Shown here: piece by piece, positions 57,452 to 64,000 of the stretch
Numbering within the stretch: position 1 is the first letter of the stretch
Layout of the letters: every line of letters begins with the position of its first letter
From: Rugamonas fusca
GTDB taxonomy: Bacteria > Pseudomonadota > Gammaproteobacteria > Burkholderiales > Burkholderiaceae_D
Length of the DNA: 64,000 bases
Direction of reading: 5' to 3'
NCBI RefSeq assembly: GCF_014042365.1
Contig: NZ_JACEZS010000004.1
Location: forward strand, 1-64,000
Notes under the pieces: generated by a model
What the model saw: only the letters and a program-made list of their open reading frames with translations
Told to the model about the DNA's origin: nothing
Database searches by the model: none
Translations under genes and position numbers: made by a program

Positions 57452-58234
57452 TCAGCCTTCCGCTGGCGCCCCCTCCGCCGGGTCGGACGCCCGCTTGAGG
57501 AAGCCGGCCAGTTCCATCGGCAACGGGAACACGATGGTGGTGTTCTTGTCCGCACCGATCACGGTCAGGGTTTCCAGGTAGCGCAGCTGGATGGCCTGGG
57601 GCTGTCGGGACAGGATCTTGGCCGCTTCATACAGTTTTTCTGACGCCTGCAATTCGCCTTCCGCATGGATGATCTTGGCGCGCCGTTCGCGCTCTGCTTC
57701 GGCCTGCCTGGCGATGGCGCGCACCATCGACTCGGTCAGGTCGACCTGCTTGATCTCCACATTGGCCACCTTGATGCCCCAGGAATCCGTTTGCGCTTCG
57801 AGCGCGTCGCGTATGTCCTGGTTCAGCTTTTCCCGCTCGGCCAGTAAATCGTCCAGGCTGTGTTTGCCCAGCACGGAGCGCAACATGGTTTGCGCCAGCT
57901 GGCTGGTGGCGTTGAGATAGTTGACGACCTGGATGATGGCCTTGTCCGGCTCGACGATGCGGAAATAGACCACGGCGCTCACCTTGACCGACACGTTGTC
58001 GCGCGAGATGACGTCCTGGGTCGGCACTTCCAGCACGACGGTGCGCAGATCGACCCGCACTACCTGTTGTATCAGCGGAATGATGAAGACCAGCCCTGGC
58101 CCTTTGACTGTCGAGAAGCGGCCCAGCGTAAAGACGATGCCCCGCTCGTACTCCCAGAAAATGCGGATGGACGTGCCAAGCAGCAGCAAGACGATGACGA
58201 ACAAGAACGTGCCAGACCAGTTTGCCACAACCAT
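57452..58234 (-). CDS. Slipin (stomatin/SPFH family) membrane protein
   Basis: Encodes 260 aa. GGGAGG stands 5 nt before ATG 58234, better than the start 7 codons upstream. One N-terminal membrane helix (FLFVIVLLLLGTSIRIFWEY) leads to the SPFH domain: ERGIVFTLGRFSTVKGPGLVFIIPLIQQVVRVDLR, VISRDNVSVKVSAVVYFRI and DSWGIKVANVEIKQVDL. A charged coiled coil (RQAEAERERRAKIIHAEGELQASEKLYEAA) and a hydrophobic end follow. Slipins scaffold membrane microdomains and often pair with NfeD, which is not adjacent here. Convergent with rarA. Confidence 0.92.
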   Translation of the reverse strand: MVVANWSGTFLFVIVLLLLGTSIRIFWEYERGIVFTLGRFSTVKGPGLVFIIPLIQQVVRVDLRTVVLEVPTQDVISRDNVSVKVSAVVYFRIVEPDKAIIQVVNYLNATSQLAQTMLRSVLGKHSLDDLLAEREKLNQDIRDALEAQTDSWGIKVANVEIKQVDLTESMVRAIARQAEAERERRAKIIHAEGELQASEKLYEAAKILSRQPQAIQLRYLETLTVIGADKNTTIVFPLPMELAGFLKRASDPAEGAPAEG

Positions 58235-58376
58235 AATGCCTCCCACGTGCATCATCGTGCCATGCAGTACCCGGCACCGTGGCGATATCTACCTGCCGCA
58301 ATGGAAAAGCCGCCGCCATGAACCGGTGTGTCACCGTAGTTCATGGTAGGCGGCTTTGGTCGCGTTGTCCAACGCG

Positions 58377-58420
58377 CCGCTATCGTGCCGCCCCTGTTGA
58401 GGGGGAGCGCACGATAGCGG
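58377..58420. repeat. 12-bp stem inverted repeat after the BKACE gene
   Basis: CCGCTATCGTGC pairs exactly with GCACGATAGCGG; the loop contains CCCC/GGGG that can extend the stem. It lies 17 bp beyond the BKACE stop in its direction of transcription, a likely transcript-end hairpin without a T-run. Confidence 0.6.
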
Positions 58421-58436
58421 GGCGCGGCAGGCCGGA

Positions 58437-59498
58437 TCAGCGTGCGAATTGCGTAAAGCCCTTCTGTCCAGGCTTGCGGTTCGGCGCGAAACCGTTTTTG
58501 GCCAGGGTTTCGTCCGCGGTTTCGTAGAAGGTGCCGATCTTGTAGATATCGCGTGCCTCCTTGCCGTTGGCCACGCCGCGGCCAAATTCGCGCGAGATGC
58601 GCACCAGCTGTTCGATCTGCTCCACGGTCGACATCTTGCGCGAACGGTCCTGGGTCCACAGGTTGTCCTCGATACCGCAGCGCACGTGCAAGCCCATGGC
58701 GATGGCCATCATGTTCAGCGGCAGGGTGTTGAGCATGGAGCTTTCCAGCGTCAGCACGGAGCCGTCCGGGCAGGCGCGCACGAAGTTGGCCAGGTTGTAG
58801 AGGTTGGGCGCCTCGAACCCGCCACCAATGGCCACCCAGGTCAGGATCAGCGGCACGTTGCACACGCCGCGCCGCATCATGCGCTCCACCGTTTCCAGCT
58901 GGGCGATATTGGCCAACTGGAAGTGGGTCTGGATGCCGCGTGCCGACAGGCGGCGGATGTGTTCTTCCACCCATTCCGGGCCGGCCGGAATCGTCATCTC
59001 GCGGTAGGCGAAGTAGCCGGGCGTGCCCACGGCCAGCGAAGTGCCTTGCACGTCGGCCGCGCACATCTGCTCGACCACGTTCATTTGGTTGCTGTTGATG
59101 GCGATCGTGACCTGGTCCGGCTTCGGTTCGATCATGGCCAGGCCGTGGCGGGTGTCGTCCGACAGCCACTTGGCCGTTTGGCCTTCTTCGGTCGGCGCGA
59201 ACGAGATCGAGCCGCCCACTTGCAGGATCATGTCCGGGCAGCGGGCGCGGATGCCGGCCACCAGTTCGTTGGTGCGTTCCAGGCGCTTGGAGCCGCTGCC
59301 GTCGTCTTCGCGGCCATGCACGTGCAGCACGGTGGCGCCGGCGTTATAGCAGTCCACGGCTTTCTGGATCTGCTGTTCCAGCGTGACGGGGATGTCTTCA
59401 GGGAAGTCGGACGGTTGCCATTCCGGGCCATACGGGGCGGCAGTGATGACGAGTTTTTGCTGGTTTTCGGGGAACAGCGAGCCATCGAGGAAATTCAT
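58437..59498 (-). CDS. BKACE family beta-keto acid cleavage enzyme (DUF849)
   Basis: Encodes 353 aa. The zinc-binding and catalytic elements of the BKACE (3-keto-5-aminohexanoate cleavage enzyme) family are seen: KLVITAAPYG at the start, AGATVLHVHGREDDG with the metal-ligand histidines (about 59-61), ILQVGGSISF, and later NLYNLANFVRACPDGSVLTLES and AMGLHVRCGIEDN. The family condenses a beta-keto acid with acetyl-CoA to give acetoacetate and a new CoA ester. The substrate is unknown. It is the second gene after a TauD-type dioxygenase (57 nt apart), opposite an AraC regulator, so a small catabolic unit is likely. Confidence 0.9.
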   Translation of the reverse strand: MNFLDGSLFPENQQKLVITAAPYGPEWQPSDFPEDIPVTLEQQIQKAVDCYNAGATVLHVHGREDDGSGSKRLERTNELVAGIRARCPDMILQVGGSISFAPTEEGQTAKWLSDDTRHGLAMIEPKPDQVTIAINSNQMNVVEQMCAADVQGTSLAVGTPGYFAYREMTIPAGPEWVEEHIRRLSARGIQTHFQLANIAQLETVERMMRRGVCNVPLILTWVAIGGGFEAPNLYNLANFVRACPDGSVLTLESSMLNTLPLNMMAIAMGLHVRCGIEDNLWTQDRSRKMSTVEQIEQLVRISREFGRGVANGKEARDIYKIGTFYETADETLAKNGFAPNRKPGQKGFTQFAR

Positions 59499-59555
59499 TT
59501 TTTTGCTCCTTGGTGTTGTCAGCGTTTGCGTGGTGTTTTCTGGGATGGCCCAGGC

Positions 59556-60413
59556 TTAGAAAGGTCTGTCGCCGATGATGGCGGCGCGCTCCATCTTGCG
59601 ATGGCAGGGCGGGTAGTCCATGACGGCGTAGTGCTGGGTGCTGCGGTTGTCCCAGATGGCCATGCTGTAGGGCTTCCAGCGCCAGCGCACCTGGTACTCG
59701 GGCACGTAGGCCTGGCTGATCAGGTATTGCAGCAGGTCGCTGCCGCCCTTGTTGTAGTCCTGGCCGTAGCGCACGTGCTGCTTGTTGTGGAAGTTCACGA
59801 AGTGGGTGGCGAAGGCGTTCACGAACAGGATCTTCTCGCCCGTTTCCGGGTGGGTGCGTACCACCGGGTGTTCCGCGTCCGGGTACTGGGCCTTCATCTT
59901 CAGGCGCTGTTCGATCGGCATGGCGGCGGCGAATGAGCCGTTGAAGCTGTGGTTGGCGATCAGGCCTTCGATTTCCTGTTTGACGTGGTGCGGCAGCTTG
60001 TCGTAGGCCAGCACCATGTTGGCCCACATGGTGTCGCCGCCGACGGCGGGCGACTCGATGCAGCGCAGCACGCAGCCCAGGGCCGGCGTCTCGCGCCAGG
60101 TGCCGTCGCAGTGCCAGCTGTTTTCGTAGCGATCCATCGGGCTGTCCGGGTTCTTGTAGATCTGCACCAGGCCTGGCGCTTCCGGGTGGCTGGGCGCCAT
60201 CGGGTGGGTTTCCAGCTGGCCCAGGCGCTGGGCGAACGCCATGTGGTCGTGGCGCGACAGCTTGTCCAGCGTCTGGTCGCGCAGGAACAGCACCTTGTGC
60301 TTGAGCAGGGCGTCGTAAATGGCGTTGAACAGGCCGTCGTCGCGGACCGCGTCGCCCAGGTTCACGTCCAGCAACTCGGCGCCGATGGCGCAGGTCATTT
60401 GTTCGATCTTCAT
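59556..60413 (-). CDS. TauD/TfdA-type Fe(II)/2-oxoglutarate dioxygenase
   Basis: Encodes 285 aa. Start ATG 60413 is the second of two adjacent ATGs and has GGAG at 5 nt. The facial triad is visible: HCDGTW (His and Asp, about residue 102) and the distal His in WDNRSTQHYAVMDY (about 262). The 2-oxoglutarate-binding Arg is in CHRKMERAAIIG. IGAELLDVNLGDAV and LKHKVLFLRDQTL open the fold as in TauD. It oxidises an unknown substrate with O2 and 2-oxoglutarate. First gene of a two-gene operon with BKACE. Confidence 0.9.
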   Translation of the reverse strand: MKIEQMTCAIGAELLDVNLGDAVRDDGLFNAIYDALLKHKVLFLRDQTLDKLSRHDHMAFAQRLGQLETHPMAPSHPEAPGLVQIYKNPDSPMDRYENSWHCDGTWRETPALGCVLRCIESPAVGGDTMWANMVLAYDKLPHHVKQEIEGLIANHSFNGSFAAAMPIEQRLKMKAQYPDAEHPVVRTHPETGEKILFVNAFATHFVNFHNKQHVRYGQDYNKGGSDLLQYLISQAYVPEYQVRWRWKPYSMAIWDNRSTQHYAVMDYPPCHRKMERAAIIGDRPF

Positions 60414-60475
60414 CATGTCTCCGTCGTGTTGTCGTCTTGGTGAATCGCCGCAAAAGTGTGCTGCGGTTGAGGGAA

Positions 60476-60481
60476 AGTATA
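60476..60481 (-). promoter_or_regulatory. -10 box of the dioxygenase-BKACE operon
   Basis: TATACT on the minus strand, 63 nt before the dioxygenase start. No good -35; instead the AraC-type direct repeat abuts it, as expected for an activator-dependent promoter. Confidence 0.5.
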
Positions 60482-60500
60482 GGGAGACGGCCACTCAAAG

Positions 60501-60539
60501 TTTCTCTTTGTGCGCCAATGTTTTCTCATTTTGCGCCAA
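60501..60539. promoter_or_regulatory. AraC-type operator: direct repeat at 21-bp spacing
   Basis: Two 18-bp half-sites, TTTCTCTTTGTGCGCCAA (60501-60518) and TTTCTCATTTTGCGCCAA (60522-60539), match at 16 of 18 bases and repeat every 21 bp, two helical turns. They lie between divergent TATACT boxes of the AraC gene and the dioxygenase operon. AraC-family proteins typically bind such direct repeats. Confidence 0.7.
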
Positions 60540-60545
60540 CACGGC

Positions 60546-60551
60546 TATACT
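60546..60551 (+). promoter_or_regulatory. -10 box of the AraC regulator gene
   Basis: TATACT 45 nt before the AraC start, immediately right of the operator repeat, so binding of the regulator could repress its own gene. Confidence 0.45.
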
Positions 60552-60596
60552 GGCATCCAGAATTGATTTCGCGCATGGATGCGGGGGAGTGGGGCG

Positions 60597-61598
60597 ATGG
60601 GAACCATGATTCGGGCCAGTACGCTGACCGGCTACCTGGAAGTGGCCAGCCGCCACAAGCTCAACACGCTGGCGCTGCTGGCCGAAGTGGGCATCACGGC
60701 GGCGCAGGTGGGCGACCAGGGCCAGCGCGTGCCGCTGGAGGCTGTGTGCCGTTTGCTGGAACTGTCGGCCGAGCGATCCGGCTGCGCCACGTTCGGGCTG
60801 GAGATGGCGGCGCTGCGGCAGCGGCGCGACGTGGGACCTATCGGCCTGCTGATGTCGCACGCGCGCACCTTGCGCGAATCGTTGCTGACGGCCGAGCGCT
60901 ACCACCACCTGCTCAACGACGCGCTGGCCATCCACATCGAGACCGTGGACGACACGGTGCTGATCCGCGAGGAAATCATCGCCGGCGCCGGCGTGCAGAC
61001 GCGGCAGGCGACGGAGCTGGCCGTGGGCGTGCTGTCGCGTATTTGCCGCGTGCTGCTGGGAGAGGGCTGGCGGCCCAAGAGTGTCAATTTCACGCATGCG
61101 GGGCCGGCCGATGCCAGTTTCCACCGGCGCTATTTTGGCTGCGGCGTCAACTTCGGGCGCGAGTTCAGCGGCATCGTGTGCGTGGCGGCGGACCTCGATG
61201 CGCCCAACCCGGCCGCCGATCCGGCCCTGGTGCGCTATGCGGAAAGCCTGGCCGCGCCGCTCAATGCGGCTGACCATGAGTCGATCGTGTTCGAAGTGCG
61301 GCGCGCCATCTACCTGCTGCTGCCGTTGAACGAGGCGACGGTGGATGGGGTGGCCGGCAAGCTGCGGCTAAGCGGGCGCAGTTTGCAGCGCCATCTGCGC
61401 GAGCATGGGACCGAATTCATCGACCTGCTGTCGGACGTGCGCCATGAACTGGCCATCCGCTACCTGGGCAATCCACGTTTTCCGATCGGCCGCATTGCCG
61501 CGCTGCTGGGCTATACGCGGCAGGCGTCATTCACGCGTTGGTTCATCGCCAGGTTCGGCCGGCCACCCAGCGCATGGCGTGCTGCCCAGCGTAACTAG
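60597..61598 (+). CDS. AraC-family regulator (OruR/ArgR-like N-terminal domain)
   Basis: Encodes 333 aa from ATG 60597 (GGGGGAG 7 nt upstream). Residues about 10-200 are the arabinose-binding-type N-terminal domain of the QhpR/OruR group (YLEVASRHKLNTLALLAEVGI, FGLEMAALRQRRDVGPIGLLMSHA, FTHAGPADASFHRRYFGCGVNFG). The C-terminal 100 residues hold two helix-turn-helix motifs: EATVDGVAGKLRLSGRSLQRHLREHGTEF and FPIGRIAALLGYTRQASFTRWFIARFGRPPSAWR. It is divergent from the dioxygenase-BKACE operon and probably activates it in response to the substrate. The ligand is unknown. Confidence 0.92.
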   Translation: MGTMIRASTLTGYLEVASRHKLNTLALLAEVGITAAQVGDQGQRVPLEAVCRLLELSAERSGCATFGLEMAALRQRRDVGPIGLLMSHARTLRESLLTAERYHHLLNDALAIHIETVDDTVLIREEIIAGAGVQTRQATELAVGVLSRICRVLLGEGWRPKSVNFTHAGPADASFHRRYFGCGVNFGREFSGIVCVAADLDAPNPAADPALVRYAESLAAPLNAADHESIVFEVRRAIYLLLPLNEATVDGVAGKLRLSGRSLQRHLREHGTEFIDLLSDVRHELAIRYLGNPRFPIGRIAALLGYTRQASFTRWFIARFGRPPSAWRAAQRN

Positions 61599-61607
61599 CC
61601 GCCACGC

Positions 61608-61687
61608 AAAATCGGGGACGGACTCCGATTTCCCCATCGGGAAAGGCGTGTTGCACGATGGCTAAATCGGGGTACGTCCCCGATTTT
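61608..61687. repeat. AAATCGGGGAC-family compound palindrome
   Basis: Outer arms AAAATCGGGGACG (61608-61620) and CGTCCCCGATTTT (61675-61687) enclose two small hairpins, TTTCCC/GGGAAA and AAATCGGGG/CCCCGATTT. Its right part is inside the XRE gene and provides that gene's last codons and stop. Confidence 0.8.
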
Positions 61688-62513
61688 TCTCCGACGCATT
61701 GTTGGCGAGGTCGCGGCATAGGGCGGCCGTCGCTTCGTCGACGGGGAAGCAGCATTCAATGTGCACTTCGTCCAGCGTGACGTCGCGCGGGGTGCCGAAG
61801 GTGGTGATGGTGGAGAAGAAGCGCAGCTCGCCGCCACCGTGCCGCAGGATGGTGTTTTGCAGCGGTACCGCCGCCGCGTCCAGTTCGCGCACGCGCCAGC
61901 GCGTGGGCACACCGGGGTAGGCCAGCACTTCGTCGAGCAGTCCGCGCGCCACGTGGTCCGTGGGCGCGCCGGCCACCACGCTGTGCAGGTGGTGAATCAG
62001 GTTGCCCGCCACTTCCTCCCAGTTGACGATGGCGCGGCGCAGGTCGGCCGGGTCGAAGATCTGGCGCAGCAGGTTGCGGTGGGCGGGACGCTGGCCGCCC
62101 ATCACGTGGCGGTTGACGCGGGCCGAGGCGCGGTTGGCCATCAGCACGTCCCAGTGGCGGTTGAGCAGCATGGCCGGATACGGTTCCTGCTGGCCGAGGA
62201 TGAACTCGATCGCGCGCCGCATCTGGGCCAGTTCCGGCTTGACCAGCGCCGTTTCCGGATAGCGCGGCGCGAAGCCGGCGGCCACCAGCAGCGCGTTGCG
62301 GGCGCGCAGCGGCATCTGCAGCGTGTCGGCCAGGCGGGTCAGCACTTCGCGGCTGGGCTGGGCCTTGCCCGTCTCCACGCAGCTCAGGTGGCGGGTGGAC
62401 AGGCCGGCGTCCAGCGCCAGGTCGAGCTGGCTCAGGCGGCGCGCGGCGCGCCATTCGCGCAGCAGGATGCCGGCGTGGGCGGGCGGGGTGGATGGCGGGG
62501 TGAGGGTGTCCAT
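61662..62513 (-). CDS. XRE-family regulator with MmyB-like ligand-binding domain
   Basis: Encodes 283 aa. The helix-turn-helix (about residues 17-70, LREWRAARRLSQLDLALDAGLSTRHLSCVETGKAQPS) is followed by the MmyB-like PAS-type domain: YPAMLLNRHWDVLMANRASARV, LLRQIFDPADLRRAIVNWEEVAGNLIHHLHSV and TFGTPRDVTLDEVHIECCFPVDEAT. Such regulators bind fatty-acid-like ligands in actinobacterial relatives. It is divergent from an alpha/beta hydrolase gene, with two palindromic operators between them. The last eight codons and the stop come from a dispersed repeat, so the native C-terminus was probably replaced. Confidence 0.9.
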   Translation of the reverse strand: MDTLTPPSTPPAHAGILLREWRAARRLSQLDLALDAGLSTRHLSCVETGKAQPSREVLTRLADTLQMPLRARNALLVAAGFAPRYPETALVKPELAQMRRAIEFILGQQEPYPAMLLNRHWDVLMANRASARVNRHVMGGQRPAHRNLLRQIFDPADLRRAIVNWEEVAGNLIHHLHSVVAGAPTDHVARGLLDEVLAYPGVPTRWRVRELDAAAVPLQNTILRHGGGELRFFSTITTFGTPRDVTLDEVHIECCFPVDEATAALCRDLANNASEKNRGRTPI

Positions 62514-62547
62514 CAGCCCATTCTAACGCTCACGCCGCGCGGCAGCC

Positions 62548-62564
62548 ATGACCTGCCAGGTCAT
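62548..62564. promoter_or_regulatory. Palindromic operator 1 (XRE regulator site)
   Basis: ATGACCTGCCAGGTCAT is a perfect palindrome with 8-bp arms and a central C, 35 bp upstream of the XRE start. A variant copy lies 23 bp further on. Confidence 0.65.
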
Positions 62565-62570
62565 GCAAAC

Positions 62571-62587
62571 ATGATCTATGAGGTCAT
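62571..62587. promoter_or_regulatory. Palindromic operator 2, next to the hydrolase promoter
   Basis: ATGATCTATGAGGTCAT matches operator 1 at 13 of 17 positions, with the right half-site AGGTCAT intact. It abuts a -35-like TTGATC (62587-62592) with an AATATT-type -10 18 bp away for the hydrolase gene, so binding would block that promoter. Confidence 0.6.
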
Positions 62588-62649
62588 TGATCCTGTGCGC
62601 GGCTTGGTTCAATATTGTCATTCGTGCAGTATTCAACCAAGGAGCAGGC

Positions 62650-63486
62650 ATGCAACAACAAGTACAGGTAGATGGCATCGACGTCCTGATCGAAGGGGAG
62701 GGCGACGAGACGATTGTCATGCTCCATGGCTGGCCTGATACGTATCGGCTATGGGATGCCCAGGTGGCGGCGCTGGCGCCTCGTTACCGCTGCGTGCGCT
62801 TCACCTTGCCCGGCTTCGATTGCAGCAAGCCGCGCCGCGCCTATGGCCTCAACGAGATGCTGGCCATCTTCGAGCGCATCGTCACCCAGGTCAGCCCTGG
62901 CCGCAAGGTGACGCTGATGCTGCACGACTGGGGCTGCGTGTTCGGCTACCAGTTTTACATGCGCCATCCGGAACTGGTGTCGCGCATTGTGGGCGTCGAT
63001 ATTGGCGACGTGGAGTCCAAGGCTTACATGCAATCGCTGTCGCTGGGCGCCAAGTTGATGGTGCTGTGGTATCAGCTGTGGCTGGCCGTGGCGTGGAAGG
63101 TGGGCGGCGGCCCGGGCAACTGGATGACGCACTTCATGGTGCGGCTGATGAAGGTGCCGGCCGATCAGCGCTTCATCACCTCGTCCATGAATTTCCCGTA
63201 CTACATCACCTGGACTGGCGCGCACGGTTCCTACCGCGACCGCCAGCGCTTCGTGCCAGCCTGCCCGATGCTGTTCATTTACGGCAGCAGGAAGGCGTTC
63301 ATGTTCCATTCGCGGCCGTGGGCGGAGGCGCTGGCCACCCAGCCATCGTGCCGGGTGCTGGACTTTAAGGCCGACCATTGGCCCATGGTGCGCGAGCCCG
63401 AAGCATTTAATGCCGCGGTCGTCACATGGCTGGGCGAAACGGATGCTGTGGTTGCCGGGGCGGCCGCGCGTGCGCGGGGCGCGTAA
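62650..63486 (+). CDS. Alpha/beta hydrolase (haloalkane dehalogenase/epoxide hydrolase-like)
   Basis: Encodes 278 aa; AGGAG precedes ATG 62650 by 5 nt. The oxyanion motif VMLHGWPDTYRLWD and the nucleophile elbow LMLHDWGCVFGYQ (about residue 95) place an Asp, not Ser, at the nucleophile position. This is the arrangement of dehalogenases and epoxide hydrolases. The catalytic His is likely in FKADHWPMV (about 245). No signal peptide; the substrate cannot be assigned. Divergent from and probably repressed by the neighbouring XRE regulator. Confidence 0.88.
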   Translation: MQQQVQVDGIDVLIEGEGDETIVMLHGWPDTYRLWDAQVAALAPRYRCVRFTLPGFDCSKPRRAYGLNEMLAIFERIVTQVSPGRKVTLMLHDWGCVFGYQFYMRHPELVSRIVGVDIGDVESKAYMQSLSLGAKLMVLWYQLWLAVAWKVGGGPGNWMTHFMVRLMKVPADQRFITSSMNFPYYITWTGAHGSYRDRQRFVPACPMLFIYGSRKAFMFHSRPWAEALATQPSCRVLDFKADHWPMVREPEAFNAAVVTWLGETDAVVAGAAARARGA

Positions 63487-63553
63487 AACTGGCGGATAAA
63501 CGTCATCCTCTTGGTACAATTGCGCTTTCGTATATAAACGGCACGTTTCCTCC

Positions 63554-64000
63554 ATGATAGATATCCAACTTCTTCGTAAAGACATCGCCACCGTCGCCGA
63601 GCGCCTGGCGACTCGTAAATTCCAGCTCGACGTGGCTGGTTTCAACGCGCTCGAAGCGGAGCGCAAGGCGATCCAGACCCGTACCGAAGAACTGCAAGGC
63701 AAGCGCAACTCGCTGTCCAAGCAGATCGGCATGATGAAGGGCAAAGGGGAAGATACGTCGGCCGTGATGGCCGAAGTGGGCGGCCTGGGCGACGAGCTCA
63801 AGGCCAACGAGACGGCGCTGTCGGCGCTGCAGGCCAAGCTGAGCGAGTTCATGCAGGCGATCCCCAACCTGCCGCACGAATCCGTGCCCGTGGGCACCGA
63901 CGAGACGGCCAACGTGGAAGTGCGCCGCGTCGGCACGCCGCGCAGCTTCGATTTTGAAGTCAAGGATCACGTCGACGTGGGCGCCCCGCTGGGCCTGGAC
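63554..64000 (+). CDS. serS: Seryl-tRNA synthetase, N-terminal part (runs off the window)
   Basis: The first 149 codons are present, starting [21 protein letters not shown]. They form the long antiparallel coiled-coil arm of SerRS that grips the tRNA(Ser) variable arm ([32 protein letters not shown]...), followed by [28 protein letters not shown] leading into the catalytic domain. The class II motifs lie beyond 64000. A TACAAT box at 63515-63520 may be its -10. Charges tRNA(Ser) with serine in the cytoplasm. Confidence 0.97.
   Translation, partial: MIDIQLLRKDIATVAERLATRKFQLDVAGFNALEAERKAIQTRTEELQGKRNSLSKQIGMMKGKGEDTSAVMAEVGGLGDELKANETALSALQAKLSEFMQAIPNLPHESVPVGTDETANVEVRRVGTPRSFDFEVKDHVDVGAPLGLD

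Overview
The window is a high-GC chromosomal segment from a betaproteobacterium, most likely Oxalobacteraceae (Massilia/Duganella/Janthinobacterium type). This rests on housekeeping gene order (trxB-ftsK-lolA-rarA-slipin...serS; hemC-hemD-hemX-hemY-ppa; nadE-glnB), a very long RpoD, and the protein sequences. The genus is an inference. No rRNA or tRNA genes were recognised.

Layout. 1-125: 3' end of a group II intron. 0.1-8 kb: secreted amidohydrolase, DUF2807 envelope protein, an RlmI-like gene cut off before its methyltransferase domain, an orphan PilT-like ATPase, two c-type cytochromes, a DEDDy exonuclease and a ProQ-domain protein. 8-11 kb: a structured, terminator-ended region that may be a small RNA, then rpoD. 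11-17.5 kb: MFS carrier, DsbC, a lipase foldase without its lipase, an NTF2-like protein, an EXORDIUM-like secreted protein, a GAF-GGDEF cyclase and a small hypothetical. 17.7-27.1 kb: a complete nitrous-oxide reductase locus, nosZRDFYL plus a cytochrome c5-like gene and nosX/apbE, with an FNR-type box upstream. It is followed by a PAS histidine kinase with a degenerate ATP-binding N-box.

28.4-30.95 kb is the most repeat-rich part. It holds a duplicated ~115-bp segment and two ~170-bp elements with terminal inverted repeats. These elements bracket a small conserved hypothetical gene and an S41 peptidase-like gene. 31-38 kb: ppc divergent from hemCDXY. 38-44 kb: ppa and a giant Ser/Thr kinase-ATPase-GAF-GGDEF hybrid. 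44-52.7 kb: peptide transporter, DUF5335 protein, GNAT-like protein, NAD synthetase, PII, TRIC-type channel, Smr protein, TrxB. 53-58 kb: FtsK, LolA, RarA, slipin. 58.4-61.6 kb: a likely catabolic pair (BKACE enzyme and TauD-type dioxygenase) divergent from an AraC regulator, with an operator-like direct repeat between them. 61.6-63.5 kb: an XRE regulator divergent from an alpha/beta hydrolase, with two palindromic operators between them. The window ends inside serS.

A dispersed palindromic repeat beginning AAATCGGGGAC occurs at four intergenic sites (30.9, 38.1, 50.3 and 61.6 kb). One copy is a perfect 42-bp inverted repeat, and another supplies the last codons and stop of the XRE gene. I saw no CRISPR array, prophage or complete insertion sequence. 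I did not find a clear novel multi-gene system. The strongest leads are the repeat families, the leader or sRNA before rpoD, and the two divergent regulator-operator loci near 60-62.6 kb.
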